Part shown: positions 1 through 9,079 of the stretch, piece by piece
Position numbering within the stretch: position 1 is the first letter of the stretch
How the letters are laid out: each line of letters starts with the position of its first letter
Origin: an uncultured Bacteroidia bacterium
GTDB taxonomy: Bacteria; Bacteroidota; Bacteroidia; Bacteroidales; UBA932
Assembly: GCA_902774045.1 (NCBI GenBank)
Contig: CACYGW010000013.1
Span: 1 to 54,274 of the forward strand
DNA: 54,274 nt
Direction of reading: 5' to 3'
Made by a program: the position numbers and the translations under genes
Notes under the pieces: model-generated
Told to the model about the DNA's origin: nothing
Databases searched by the model: none
Seen by the model: only the letters and a program-made list of their open reading frames with translations

Positions 1-1
1 G

Positions 2-74
2 TGGTGCTGGGAAGAATCGAACTGCCGACACATGGATTTTCAGTCCATTGCTCTACCATCTGAGCTACAGCACC
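2..74 (-). tRNA. tRNA-Phe (anticodon GAA)
   Basis: Read on the minus strand, the segment folds as a cloverleaf. The acceptor strands GGTGCTG and CAGCACC pair fully, the D arm is GCTC/GAGC, and the anticodon stem ATGGA/TCCAT encloses CTGAAAA, giving anticodon GAA. The T arm carries TTCGATT. The T stem (GGCAG against CTTCC) has one C-T mismatch at its centre. The discriminator is A at position 2. The window edge cuts the sequence after one further C, so I cannot tell whether CCA is encoded. Confidence 0.95.
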
Positions 75-89
75 GTTGTTTTGGGAATG

Positions 90-120
90 CAAAGATAGAT
101 GTTTTTTTTAAGTTTGCAAA
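90..120 (-). promoter_or_regulatory. Bacteroidota-type promoter for tRNA-Phe
   Basis: On the minus strand a -33 box TTTG (117-120) is separated by 19 bases from a -7 box TATCTTTG (90-97), matching the TTTG-N19-21-TAnnTTTG consensus of the phylum. It lies just downstream of the EamA gene stop and about 16 bases before the tRNA 5' end. The tRNA is therefore probably transcribed on its own. Confidence 0.75.
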
Positions 121-127
121 CTTTTTT

Positions 128-997
128 TCACTTGGATCCAAGATAAAGGAAAAACATACTCAGCAGCATCAGCCAAAGGTCTAATAATTTATTCTTCAGA
201 TTCCTTTCCCTAAGAAGGAAGGCCCCTATGGCAAAGCTTACTATAACGCTCCCCCGCCTTATCATGGACACTACGGCAATAAGCGCATCCGGCTGCGACA
301 AGGCCTGCATATATACGTAGTCTGCCCCGCAAAGAAAGATACTTATAAGAGGGATGCTCCACTTCCATCTAAAAGGCGTGCTCTTATGCCGTAGCGGCAC
401 GTGCACCGCCAGAAGCACCACGGCCATCATTATTGCCTGATAAAGGGAATACCAGCCAAGGACCTGCCTTTTGTCCAGTCCAAGATACCGGGGCGACATA
501 AGAAACTTGTCGTAGAGCCCGCTGGCAGCCCCAAGCAGCACGGCCAGGATAAGACAGAATATCCACTTATTATGTTCGAAGTCAATCCCCTCCGACTTCC
601 CTGCCCTGCGCATCATAAAATAGGCCAGAATAGCCAGAGCAACACCCACGCTTTGCAGTAAATTGAGTTTCTCTCCAAAGATAAAAATGGCCCCAACAAG
701 CACAAGCACGGGGCGTGTAGCGTTTAGCGGCCCCACAATGGTAAGCGGCAGATGCTTCATCCCGTAATAGCCGGCCATCCACGAAGACAGAACCAGAGCG
801 CTCTTTATAATGATGTACTTCTGAACCTGCCAGTCTCCGAAGCCCGTCTGAACAAGGAAAGGAGAGAACAGGGCCGCACAAATGACAGTATTGATAAAGA
901 GAACGGGTATTACCGCATTCCCAAGAAGAGACACCTTCTTGGCAGAATCGTAGCAGCCCAGAAGAGCGGCCGATACAAAAGCCAGCAGCCACCACAT
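128..997 (-). CDS. EamA/DMT-family membrane transporter
   Basis: The product is a 289-residue, very hydrophobic protein of the drug/metabolite transporter superfamily. About ten membrane segments are visible, arranged as two five-helix EamA repeats. The first half ends near a conserved Pro-rich NATRPVLVL-type stretch before a helix containing GEKLN. In this family the proteins export or import small metabolites at the inner membrane, and the substrate cannot be read from sequence. I place the start at the ATG at 997, one base after the ybaK stop, because the signal-like first helix begins there. An in-frame start 30 bases upstream would overlap ybaK and add a non-hydrophobic tail. It is the last gene of a minus-strand run from proS. 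Confidence 0.8.
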   Translation of the reverse strand: MWWLLAFVSAALLGCYDSAKKVSLLGNAVIPVLFINTVICAALFSPFLVQTGFGDWQVQKYIIIKSALVLSSWMAGYYGMKHLPLTIVGPLNATRPVLVLVGAIFIFGEKLNLLQSVGVALAILAYFMMRRAGKSEGIDFEHNKWIFCLILAVLLGAASGLYDKFLMSPRYLGLDKRQVLGWYSLYQAIMMAVVLLAVHVPLRHKSTPFRWKWSIPLISIFLCGADYVYMQALSQPDALIAVVSMIRRGSVIVSFAIGAFLLRERNLKNKLLDLWLMLLSMFFLYLGSK

Positions 998-998
998 A

Positions 999-1472
999 TT
1001 ACAAAGGATAAATGCCCGCTCCCACAAAATCTATAAGGGGCTGCGGAGCAATCTTAATCTGAAGCCCACGGATCCCGGCGCTCACGAAAATATAGTCGTA
1101 CAGAAGGCAGCTCTCGTAAAAATAAGTAGGAAACGGTTTCTTCATCCCTATGGGCGAGCAGCCCCCGCGAATGTACCCGGTAGCCGGCAGAAGTTCCTTC
1201 ATATGAAGCATCTCGCAGTTCTTATTCCCGGATATACGAGCCGCCACCTTAAGATCCACCTCCATATCTCCCGGCATCACAACAACAAAAATACCGGTCT
1301 TATCCCCCCTGAGGACCAAGGTCTTGAACACCTGTTCTATGTTTTCTCCCAGCTGCTCCGCCACGTGAGAGGCGGCAAGATCAGACTCATCCACCTGATA
1401 GGGAACAAGGGAATAAGGTATACCGGCGGCATCCAGCAGCCTGGCAGCATTAGTCTTTTGAATCTGGGCCAT
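999..1472 (-). CDS. ybaK: Cys-tRNA(Pro)/Cys-tRNA deacylase, YbaK/EbsC family
   Basis: This 157-residue protein belongs to the YbaK/ProX-like trans-editing family, which hydrolyses Cys-tRNAPro made in error by prolyl-tRNA synthetase. The core motifs are present: the lysine in VFKTLVLRGD and the later GGCSPIGMKK loop, both typical of YbaK. The ATG at 1472 fits the usual MxQIxKTNAxRLLD amino terminus; a TTG nine bases upstream is less likely. The gene starts inside the 3' end of tilS (23-base overlap). It lies in the same minus-strand run as proS, the enzyme whose mistakes it is expected to correct. Confidence 0.9.
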   Translation of the reverse strand: MAQIQKTNAARLLDAAGIPYSLVPYQVDESDLAASHVAEQLGENIEQVFKTLVLRGDKTGIFVVVMPGDMEVDLKVAARISGNKNCEMLHMKELLPATGYIRGGCSPIGMKKPFPTYFYESCLLYDYIFVSAGIRGLQIKIAPQPLIDFVGAGIYPL

Positions 1473-2802
1473 CGCAAACAAGAATTCTAATCACCTTTTT
1501 AGTAACCCCCGGCACAATTGCAAGCCCCTCATCTATACGCCCGTAGCCCACTATGGCACCTATGCGGCCCTCCTGCCCCGGAAAGGCCAACATTATAAGA
1601 TTATTTTTTCTGGCCGATGGTATCCTGAGGCTCACCAGCACATCGCTTACTTTCCTGCGCCTTCCTCCCATCCCAAGAGGGCACATCCAGTCCCCGTCCC
1701 TCCAGGGCCTTAGGGTAAACGGGAACCCAAGCCTGGCGGAATCCAACATAACGCTGCCGTCAGAAGTCTTAAGACCGGAAGGAACCTCCTCTACGGAAAC
1801 CATCAGCCTATAGCGGCCGCAGACCCACTTCCCTTCCCCGGTGACCGATACTTCCTTAATTCCGCCCTCCTGCAAAGGTTCAATAACAAGGGAGCCTTCG
1901 GCAATATAGGCCACAAAGCCTCCGGAGCGGAAAACCTTGCCGGAAAGCTGCCTGCGGGAAAGAATAAGCCCCAGCAATGCCTCCACGTCCTGGGAATTGA
2001 ACCCATAGGGCGCCATAAGACGGTAGAGCAAATACTCCTGATGATTGTGGCTAAGCAACAAATCTAGCGGAACCTTTACCCCTTCCGGCCCGGGGACAAG
2101 CCCCCCGAGAGAGGAGTTAAAGTAATCATCGGCAATACAGGCCACGTCCCGGAACCTGGCCATATTCTGCGAGATAGTCCTTACCACAAAAGGGTTGATT
2201 TCCTCCAGCTGGGGTATAACCTGGTGCCTTATACGGTTGCGCTTGTAGGAAACGTCTGCATTGGATGAATCTACCCTGAAGGGCACTTTATACTCCGCAG
2301 CAAAACATTCTATCTCTGCACGGGTAATATCAAGAAATGGCCTTATTACCATAAGGCCGTTCATATCGGATATGCTCTTCATCCCGCAAAGCCCCCGGAT
2401 TCCGGTGCCGCGGCAGAGGTTAAGAAGAAGAGTCTCTGCATTGTCATTGGCGTTATGGGCCACCAGAACCACCTTGCCAAGAGTGGCAAACCAGTCATAG
2501 CGCAGCCTGCGCGCCGCCATTTCTATGCTTATGCCCTCAGAGGCGGCATAGGCGGAAGTATCAAAGGTCTTTACGTGGCAGGTAATCCCGTGCTCTGCGC
2601 ACCAGGAGCGCACAAGGGACTCGTCAAAATCCGACTCCTTCCCGCGAAGAGAAAAATTAACGTGGGCAACGTCAAAAGAGATGCCGGCCATAAGAGCTGC
2701 CGTAGCCAGCGTCATAGAATCTACTCCCCCGCTAACCGCAACGATAACCTTAGGGCCCTTGGGCACCAGATCTTCTACGGCGGTTATAATATGGGAGTTC
2801 AT
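1450..2802 (-). CDS. tilS: tRNA(Ile)-lysidine synthase
   Basis: TilS attaches lysine to C34 of tRNAIle so that it reads AUA codons; it is normally essential and acts in the cytoplasm. The 450-residue product begins with the PP-loop ATP pyrophosphatase motif SGGVDS (residues 24-29). This is followed by the family segment with RGTGIRGLCGM near residue 130 and the RNRIRHQVIPQL substrate motif near 200. The carboxy-terminal TilS domain, with R-x-W-R-x-GD and GRRRKVSD, is also present. The usual HHxDDQxET segment reads HNANDNAET here, a variant of the family pattern. It starts four bases after the DUF3078 gene and overlaps ybaK. Confidence 0.95.
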   Translation of the reverse strand: MNSHIITAVEDLVPKGPKVIVAVSGGVDSMTLATAALMAGISFDVAHVNFSLRGKESDFDESLVRSWCAEHGITCHVKTFDTSAYAASEGISIEMAARRLRYDWFATLGKVVLVAHNANDNAETLLLNLCRGTGIRGLCGMKSISDMNGLMVIRPFLDITRAEIECFAAEYKVPFRVDSSNADVSYKRNRIRHQVIPQLEEINPFVVRTISQNMARFRDVACIADDYFNSSLGGLVPGPEGVKVPLDLLLSHNHQEYLLYRLMAPYGFNSQDVEALLGLILSRRQLSGKVFRSGGFVAYIAEGSLVIEPLQEGGIKEVSVTGEGKWVCGRYRLMVSVEEVPSGLKTSDGSVMLDSARLGFPFTLRPWRDGDWMCPLGMGGRRRKVSDVLVSLRIPSARKNNLIMLAFPGQEGRIGAIVGYGRIDEGLAIVPGVTKKVIRILVCDGPDSKD

Positions 2803-2805
2803 GGT

Positions 2806-3882
2806 TTACTTCTTTTTGGAAGTAAAGGTATAGGTAAATCCAAATTGAAGCGCCTCATATATCTGCACGGCCTGATGACCCTCAGGATGCTTGTTCGTGC
2901 TTATGCGCACAGTGTCGTCGTAAACCAGGCTGGTAGTGATATTAAGGGTAAAGTACCTGGCCAGCTTCCAGTCAAGACGATTATCCCAGTTAACTCTGGT
3001 GTTCCCAAAGTTATGGAGATAGTCAGAGAACATAATGAGCTGGGTTGCACCCTCAAAATTATCGTTAACCTTCACATTGCCGGTAAGTTTAATCTGAGCG
3101 CCGAACTCGAACCTGGCAGCTCTGTAGATATATCCGTTTACCAAAAGGCCCTTTGCATCCTTAATAGCTTCAGACTCATCGTGACCCGGGTGAAGTTCCA
3201 TACCGTAGTTGGCGCGCAGCTTGGAATTACCTACCACCGTAAAGCCTCCGGTGAAAGGAGAGAAGTTAATGGTAAGAAGGTCGTTGGGAGTCCATTCAAG
3301 ACCAAGACCAAGGGTGATGTTGGCCGGGGCAAAGAAGTCTGACTTTAGATTTCTTGCAGCCTTCCAATCCTTGGACGATGGTTCCCAGCCCTCCGGAGCG
3401 TCGGCCGGGGCGGAAGGAGAACCATAGTTGTAACCCTTGGAGAACTGATTCATAAAGGTAAAGGTAGCGGAATAGCTTAACCTCTTTGCAGCCTTGAAGC
3501 CAAAGGTGCTTTCCAGCAGAATCATATCCCTGTTTTTCTGAAGAACAGGCTTGTCGTCGGAATAAAGCACGCCGTAGTCCAGCTGAAGGCGGTTCTTCCA
3601 AGTAATATTGTCCTTTTCATAGTCTGCATTAAGGTCTGTGTAGCCGGTGAGGGCTATGTTGTCCAGACCTCCCTTGGCCCAGTTGGAATATGACGTCTGG
3701 GCAAAATTGGCCTGAACCTTTACATTATGAGACCAAAATGAAGGCTTTGGCGCAGAAGCTACGTTTTCCGGAGTCTGCGCAACGGCAGCGGCGGCCTGGC
3801 TGGCCAAATCCTGAAGATTGTTCTGTGCCCCGGCCACAACGGCCACAGACAAGGAAAGCATCGACAATAAAAACCTTTTCAT
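2806..3882 (-). CDS. DUF3078 outer-membrane beta-barrel protein
   Basis: This 358-residue exported protein has a clear signal peptide ending near AGAQ. Its body is dominated by alternating beta-strand patterns rich in Trp, Tyr and Asn. The segment SNWAKGGLDN followed by a WKNRLQLDYGV strand is the hallmark of DUF3078, a family of predicted Bacteroidota outer-membrane proteins of unknown function. The carboxy end is a typical barrel-closing strand with aromatic residues. It sits between proS and tilS on the same strand with short gaps (35 and 3 bases). Co-transcription is likely, although no functional link is evident. Confidence 0.85.
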   Translation of the reverse strand: MKRFLLSMLSLSVAVVAGAQNNLQDLASQAAAAVAQTPENVASAPKPSFWSHNVKVQANFAQTSYSNWAKGGLDNIALTGYTDLNADYEKDNITWKNRLQLDYGVLYSDDKPVLQKNRDMILLESTFGFKAAKRLSYSATFTFMNQFSKGYNYGSPSAPADAPEGWEPSSKDWKAARNLKSDFFAPANITLGLGLEWTPNDLLTINFSPFTGGFTVVGNSKLRANYGMELHPGHDESEAIKDAKGLLVNGYIYRAARFEFGAQIKLTGNVKVNDNFEGATQLIMFSDYLHNFGNTRVNWDNRLDWKLARYFTLNITTSLVYDDTVRISTNKHPEGHQAVQIYEALQFGFTYTFTSKKK

Positions 3883-3917
3883 ATTCCTTAAAGTTAGGCG
3901 TTTCTAAACCATAAGCA

Positions 3918-5396
3918 TTAATAAGCTATGCCAAATACCACCCTGCACTTGGAAGGCTTGCCGGAGTAAATGTCCACTCCCTCCTCTTCGCAAACGAAAC
4001 TATCGACCGGAATACACCGGATGGTAGCCTTTGTCTCATCTTTAATCTTTTGTTCGGTCTCGGCCGTACCATCCCAATGACAGAGAAGGAATTTTCCTGT
4101 GCCGATAGTTTCCTTGAATTCATCCCAGGAGTCGCACTTCTGCACGTTCTGCTGGCGGAAGGCCATAGCTTTGTTGTAAATATTCTTCTGGATATCGTCC
4201 AAAAGACTGTGGATATGGTTCTCTATGCCGTCAAGCTGCATAGTCTCTTTCTCCAGAGTATCGCGGCGGTGAACCTCTACGGTACCGGACTCCATATCGC
4301 GAGGGCCCATTGCAAGGCGCACTGGAACGCCCTTGAGCTCCCACTCTGCAAACTTGAATCCGGGACGGAGATTGTCCCTGCTGTCTATCTCTACGGAATG
4401 GCCAAGGGCCTCCAGTTTCTTCTTTATTTCTGTCATCTTTTCCAGAATAGCCTCCAGCTCCTCCGGCTTGCGGTAGATAGGAACCATAACTATCTGAATA
4501 GGTGCCAGGGCCGGGGGCAGGACAAGACCGTTGTCGTCGCTGTGAGCCATGATAAGCGCGCCCATTAAGCGGGTAGATACGCCCCAGGAAGTAGCCCATA
4601 CATACTGCTGTTTGCCCTCGGTATCGGTATAGGTAACATCGAACGACTTGGCAAAATTCTGGCCCAGGAAGTGCGAAGTTCCGGCCTGAAGGGCCTTTCC
4701 GTCCTGCATCATTGCCTCTATCGTAAGAGTGTCAAGCGCACCGGCAAACCTCTCATTGGGGCTCTTGTGGCCCACTATTACAGGAAGAGCCATATAGTTA
4801 CGGGCAAAATCTGCATAAACGTGAACCATACGCTGTGCCTCTTCCTCTGCCTCCTGAGCTGTAGCGTGGGCTGTATGGCCCTCCTGCCACAGGAACTCCG
4901 CGGTTCTAAGAAAGAGACGGGTACGCATCTCCCATCTTACCACGTTGCACCACTGGTTGCACATAATGGGCAGGTCTCTCCAGGAGGTTATCCAATTTTT
5001 ATAGGTATTCCAGATGATAGTTTCCGAGGTAGGGCGTACGATGAGTTCCTCTTCCAGTTTTGCAGAGGGGTCCACTACCACACCGTTGCCGTCCGGGCTG
5101 TTCATAAGCCTGTGGTGAGTTACAACTGCGCACTCCTTTGCAAAGCCGGCCACGTGCTCTGCCTCGCGGCTGAAGAACGACTTTGGAATAAAGAGGGGGA
5201 AATAGGCGTTCTTTGCGCCTGTAGCCTTGAACTTATCATCCAAAATCCTCTGCATCTTTTCCCATATAGCATAGCCGTAAGGCTTGATAACCATACATCC
5301 TCTTACTGCAGACTGTTCTGCAAGATCTGCCTTGATAACAAGGTCGTTATACCACTGAGAGTAGTTTTCTGCGCGTTTTGTCAACTGATCTGCCAT
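3918..5396 (-). CDS. proS: Prolyl-tRNA synthetase (archaeal/eukaryal-like type)
   Basis: ProS charges tRNAPro with proline in the cytoplasm. The 492-residue length, the lack of the bacterial INS editing insertion and the carboxy-terminal extension ending in VVFGIAY mark the short ProS type common in Bacteroidota. Class II motifs are visible: RPTSETIIW near residue 116, the motif-2 region [20 protein letters not shown] split around residue 150, and [15 protein letters not shown] near 238. The anticodon-binding domain starts around residue 300. The start at 5396 matches the usual amino terminus ([14 protein letters not shown]). It heads the minus-strand run. A -7-like TATCTTTG lies on the minus strand at 5498-5505 without a clear -33 box. 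Confidence 0.96.
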   Translation of the reverse strand: MADQLTKRAENYSQWYNDLVIKADLAEQSAVRGCMVIKPYGYAIWEKMQRILDDKFKATGAKNAYFPLFIPKSFFSREAEHVAGFAKECAVVTHHRLMNSPDGNGVVVDPSAKLEEELIVRPTSETIIWNTYKNWITSWRDLPIMCNQWCNVVRWEMRTRLFLRTAEFLWQEGHTAHATAQEAEEEAQRMVHVYADFARNYMALPVIVGHKSPNERFAGALDTLTIEAMMQDGKALQAGTSHFLGQNFAKSFDVTYTDTEGKQQYVWATSWGVSTRLMGALIMAHSDDNGLVLPPALAPIQIVMVPIYRKPEELEAILEKMTEIKKKLEALGHSVEIDSRDNLRPGFKFAEWELKGVPVRLAMGPRDMESGTVEVHRRDTLEKETMQLDGIENHIHSLLDDIQKNIYNKAMAFRQQNVQKCDSWDEFKETIGTGKFLLCHWDGTAETEQKIKDETKATIRCIPVDSFVCEEEGVDIYSGKPSKCRVVFGIAY

Positions 5397-5465
5397 TTTC
5401 GTGTAATATTCTAGATATTTCGTGTATTATTATTCACTTGTATATGAAAGGTATAAAATTTGCAA

Positions 5466-5473
5466 TATATTTG
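5466..5473 (+). promoter_or_regulatory. Possible -7 box of the lipoprotein gene
   Basis: TATATTTG fits the TAnnTTTG -7 consensus and lies 63 bases upstream of the lipoprotein start, but no TTTG or TTG sits at the expected 19-21 base distance upstream. Support is partial. Confidence 0.3.
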
Positions 5474-5536
5474 CATAGCAAAGCCCCTATACGGGCACAA
5501 AGATACAATTTTTATTAATAAAAAGGAGATATGGAT

Positions 5537-6811
5537 ATGAAAACAAGAATCACACTTTTACTTGCTTTAGTGATTGCCGTCTCCTCTTGTGGTACGTCAT
5601 CTCAGTTCGCATCCACAGGGCAGTTCCAAGACGGCATATATTACCGTCCCGCAAAAACCGCAGTGGTTGTTGCAGTAGATTCAGAAGAGATTTCAGCTCT
5701 GGCTTCAGATACCCGCAATGCTCAGGTCTACATTAGAACGGACGACGAAGAGATTACCATCAGGGATGCAGAGATATTCGTAGCAGACAATATCTCTGTA
5801 AATAATTCGGGCTCTGTAGATATCTGGTTGGGCTACGCTCCTTCCTGGAACATTGCCTACACTCCTTCTTATTATTATGGCGGCGGCTGGTACTACAGGC
5901 CTTCCTGGTATTACAGACCTTCCTGGTACTATTCCTACTACGATCCATGGTACTACTCCTGGTACGGTGACTGGTATTACTGGGATTCATGGAGATACCG
6001 CTACAGCTATTATTACGACTGGTATTACAGTCCTTGGAGATACAGCCACTACAGCTACTGGTATTATAATAATTGGTATTGGAGAGACAGGTGGTATTAC
6101 GGGCATTACGGATATTATGGACATCACGGACACTATGGATATTACGGAAGCCATCACCACTATGGAAATGTAGGCCGATACGGCCTGGGAGGCGCTTACT
6201 GGGGCAGCAGAAACAGTACTACCAGAACCGGCGCCACCAGAACAGGTTCCACCAGGGCCTCTACTGTTTCCAGCAGTAGTTCTTCCAGGAATAGTTCTGG
6301 AATTTCAAGGTCTTCCAGCACCAGGACTTCAAGTTCATCAGCCACCAGGGTTGGCGGAAGTGCCGGCAGAAGTTCAAGCACAAGAAGTTCGGTAAGCAGT
6401 GTTAACCGTTCATCTTCTTCCGGAAGTTCATCCACTTCAAGGGTATCCGGCAGCAGCAGTAGCTCTACCGTAAGGAATTCCGGAACCAGAAACTCATCTT
6501 CTTCCAGAGTATCCGGAAGCAGATCCACTTCTACCAGAAGCTCCGGCAGCAGCTCAAGAAGTTCTTCCTCCGGCAGCAGCTCCAACTACCGCAGGTCTTC
6601 GGGAAGCAGCTCTTCAAGCAGTAGTTCTTCAAGCAGCAGCAACAGCAGTTCTTCTTATAACAGAAGATCTTCTTCAAGCAGCAGCTCCTCTTCTACAAGA
6701 AGTTCCAGCAGCAGTTCCTCCTCTACCAGAAGTTCCGGCAGCAGCAGCTCATCCAGGAGTTCTTCCGGCAGTTCCAGAAGTTCCTCGGGCGGCTCACGAG
6801 GCAGAAGGTAA
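5537..6811 (+). CDS. Tyr/Trp-rich and Ser/Arg-rich lipoprotein of unknown function
   Basis: I do not recognise a named family. The 424-residue product begins with a lipoprotein signal (lipobox VSSC, Cys18). A short ordinary domain follows to about residue 100. Next comes a stretch of roughly 110 residues made almost wholly of Tyr, Trp, Ser, Arg, Gly and His (residues about 103-215), with YYxxxWYY-like units. The last 200 residues or so are nearly all Ser with interspersed Arg, Thr, Gly and Asn. An unusually good ribosome site (GGAG at 5525-5528) lies 8 bases before the ATG at 5537, favouring this start over the ATG at 5531. A surface-anchored, possibly adhesive or polymer-forming protein is an inference from composition only. 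A FadL-like gene follows 25 bases downstream. Confidence 0.85.
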   Translation: MKTRITLLLALVIAVSSCGTSSQFASTGQFQDGIYYRPAKTAVVVAVDSEEISALASDTRNAQVYIRTDDEEITIRDAEIFVADNISVNNSGSVDIWLGYAPSWNIAYTPSYYYGGGWYYRPSWYYRPSWYYSYYDPWYYSWYGDWYYWDSWRYRYSYYYDWYYSPWRYSHYSYWYYNNWYWRDRWYYGHYGYYGHHGHYGYYGSHHHYGNVGRYGLGGAYWGSRNSTTRTGATRTGSTRASTVSSSSSSRNSSGISRSSSTRTSSSSATRVGGSAGRSSSTRSSVSSVNRSSSSGSSSTSRVSGSSSSSTVRNSGTRNSSSSRVSGSRSTSTRSSGSSSRSSSSGSSSNYRRSSGSSSSSSSSSSSSNSSSSYNRRSSSSSSSSSTRSSSSSSSSTRSSGSSSSSRSSSGSSRSSSGGSRGRR

Positions 6812-6836
6812 GATTATTTAAAGAAAAAGAGATATT

Positions 6837-8441
6837 ATGAGAAAGATATACAGTGCGGCAGCAATTTTGCTGATGGGAGCAACTTTTTCCTATGCACAGA
6901 CAATTCAGGACGGCCTTAACTTTAGTTTTAACGACTATCAGGGCACCGCAAGGACAATTGGTATGGGCAACGCGTTTACCGCTCTTGGCGGAGACCTGGG
7001 CTCGATAGGCATAAACCCGGCAGGATCGGCAATAAATCACTACTCACAGGTAACCATCAGCCCGTCCATAAGTTTATCGTCGGTAAGTGCATTCTACGAT
7101 CCCGCCCCCGGGCTAATGGGAAACAATCAGCCCTACAATATAAATACATCCCGTACAAAGATGGCGCTTCCAAACTTTGGCGTAGTAGTTAACTGGAATC
7201 CTACGGATGCGTCGTCTTCCATAAAGGGAATTTCGTTTGGGTTCGTTGCCAATACTACCGCAAATTATAACTCCCACATAGTTGGAAGAGGCATAAATGC
7301 AGAGACGTCCATACTTGGAGAGATGTCACAGTATTTTACGGACAGCGGCTTCTCCTACAACGACATCACACACAACAATGCCTACTACAACGGATTCGGC
7401 TGGCAGGACGTGGTTGCAGCGCGCAGCGGAATGGTTACAACCTATGGCAGCGGGAATGACTGGATAGGCGCAACAGAGACCATATTCCCGGACGGGACAG
7501 TGGGAACGGCTGGTCTTCTGGACCAGAGATGGGGCAGAGTTACATCGGGTTACAAGTACGATATGGTAATTAACCTTGGAATGAACTTCAACGACTCCTT
7601 CTTTATTGGCGGAAACCTTGGTATGATTGCCCTTGAATACAATCAGGACACTTATCACAGGGAAATAGCCCAGGACCCTCAGGATTTCCTTATTGAGTTT
7701 GACAACGGTACCGCCTGTTTTGACAACCTTAGGCTTGCAGACTGGTACAAGGCAGAGGGTGCAGGAGTTTACGCAAAGCTTGGCTTCATTTACAAGACAG
7801 ATGTATTCTCCATTGGCGGCGCAATCCAGACTCCTACTATTATAAATATCAAGGAGACCTGGCAGAATTACGGAGACGTTGCCTTTACAGACAACAGCCG
7901 CAATGCAAGCGAGTACTCCCCGGAGGGTAATTTTGAATACAACTTCAAGACTCCTATGCGCTTTAACGTTGGAGCCGCCTTCATTACTCCGTTCGGAACC
8001 TTGAGCGCAGACTACGAGTACACTGATTTTAGCCAGATGAGGTTCAGGGACAATGACAATTACGACAATGCCAACTTCGACGGAATCAACAGCGATATTA
8101 AGGATTTAACCGGTCCCGTTCATATGCTAAGGCTTGGCGGCGAGTTTAACCTTAACCCTGCGATTGCCCTTAGGGCCGGCTACAATCTTACCACTTCTCC
8201 GGAGTACACCTACAATGCCGGAAGCAAGGAGGCTGTAGATGCAGTTCGCAGTGCTATTTCTCTTGGAGCAGGTTACAAGTCTACAGGGTCTTTCTACTGT
8301 GACTTTGCAGTGCGCAGGAATATGATGCCCCAGCAGTATATAACTCCTTACGGAAACTATATAAACGGAATCAACTCACCTGAGATTTCATATAAGCAAA
8401 AGCTTTGGGATATCGTTATGACCTTCGGATGGAGGTTCTAA
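6837..8441 (+). CDS. FadL/OmpP1-like outer-membrane protein
   Basis: The 534-residue product has a signal peptide (cleavage near SYAQ). The FadL/OmpP1 amino-terminal signature follows: a segment beginning GTARTIGMGNAFTALGGD and then IGINPAG. The rest alternates barrel strands and ends with MTFGWRF, a typical carboxy-terminal aromatic strand. Family members form 14-stranded barrels that admit hydrophobic molecules; the substrate here is unknown. It follows the Tyr/Trp-rich lipoprotein by 25 bases, so the two are probably co-transcribed. The last 26 bases overlap the 3' end of the convergent wbqC-like gene. Confidence 0.88.
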   Translation: MRKIYSAAAILLMGATFSYAQTIQDGLNFSFNDYQGTARTIGMGNAFTALGGDLGSIGINPAGSAINHYSQVTISPSISLSSVSAFYDPAPGLMGNNQPYNINTSRTKMALPNFGVVVNWNPTDASSSIKGISFGFVANTTANYNSHIVGRGINAETSILGEMSQYFTDSGFSYNDITHNNAYYNGFGWQDVVAARSGMVTTYGSGNDWIGATETIFPDGTVGTAGLLDQRWGRVTSGYKYDMVINLGMNFNDSFFIGGNLGMIALEYNQDTYHREIAQDPQDFLIEFDNGTACFDNLRLADWYKAEGAGVYAKLGFIYKTDVFSIGGAIQTPTIINIKETWQNYGDVAFTDNSRNASEYSPEGNFEYNFKTPMRFNVGAAFITPFGTLSADYEYTDFSQMRFRDNDNYDNANFDGINSDIKDLTGPVHMLRLGGEFNLNPAIALRAGYNLTTSPEYTYNAGSKEAVDAVRSAISLGAGYKSTGSFYCDFAVRRNMMPQQYITPYGNYINGINSPEISYKQKLWDIVMTFGWRF

Positions 8442-9078
8442 GCCAAAGCAAAGATTCCGGGCCTTCGTTGAACAGAAGGTCCATTACGGACAAATCTTTA
8501 ATGAAGCCATACTTTTGGGCAAAAACCTGGAAGTATGGCTTTTCCAGATTAAGCCCGGCAAGGATTGTGTTTGGTCTTTTTGGATGGATCGCCGCCCTAT
8601 AGTCAAGTCCGTAGGGCCCAGGGGGCGATATTTCTTTTTGGGCCGATGGTTTCGTGAATTCTTCCGTGAACAGAGGCTCTATGCCCAGATTAGTTTTCTT
8701 TATGAAATGACGGATAAGGGCAAGGTTTAGATTCCAAAGCCTGGGAATGCCGGAATTCAGGATAGAGAAAATATCGTCCTTGTAATACTCGAAGAATGGA
8801 GAGGTGCTGTAAGCCGACTCTATGGCCCTGCGAGCCTTTTTTACCCAGGGATCCTGATAATCAATCATCACCTCTGTAATGAGAGTATGGAAAAGGTCCC
8901 CTTCGTGAACGATGGGGACCGATATTGCTTCGCTTCCGCCTGCTGCAGCTATGTGGCACCGGTTGCGGTAACTCTGCTTGCAGAAGTTCTCACAGGCCTC
9001 CAGGTAAAACCCGTCTTGTGAGGAAGCTGCAGCCGCAAACCACGATACAGGAGGAAAAAATGCGGTTGAGAGCAGCAT
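8416..9078 (-). CDS. WbqC-like family protein
   Basis: This 220-residue protein matches the WbqC-like family. Typical elements are the opening FFPPVSWFA with an aromatic-rich first strand, the cluster NFCKQSYRNRCHI, and WVKKARRAIESAYSTSPFF(E)YY in the middle. The family is found near polysaccharide and lipopolysaccharide genes and its biochemical role is not settled. It begins one base after the lpxA stop and is therefore the distal gene of the lpxD-lpxC-lpxA operon, which agrees with an envelope function. Its 3' end overlaps the FadL-like gene by 26 bases, tail to tail. Confidence 0.85.
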   Translation of the reverse strand: MLLSTAFFPPVSWFAAAASSQDGFYLEACENFCKQSYRNRCHIAAAGGSEAISVPIVHEGDLFHTLITEVMIDYQDPWVKKARRAIESAYSTSPFFEYYKDDIFSILNSGIPRLWNLNLALIRHFIKKTNLGIEPLFTEEFTKPSAQKEISPPGPYGLDYRAAIHPKRPNTILAGLNLEKPYFQVFAQKYGFIKDLSVMDLLFNEGPESLLWLRTSIRRS

Positions 9079-9079
9079 T

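Noticed and set aside
105..127. AAGTTTGCAAACTT palindrome as a terminator of the EamA gene
   Set aside because: The palindrome has no loop and contains the tRNA-Phe -33 box; it is better explained as promoter sequence.
6196..6585. 129-codon antisense frame over the Ser-rich lipoprotein, rich in Leu and Glu
   Set aside because: It mirrors the Ser codons on the other strand; composition is an artefact and there is no start context.
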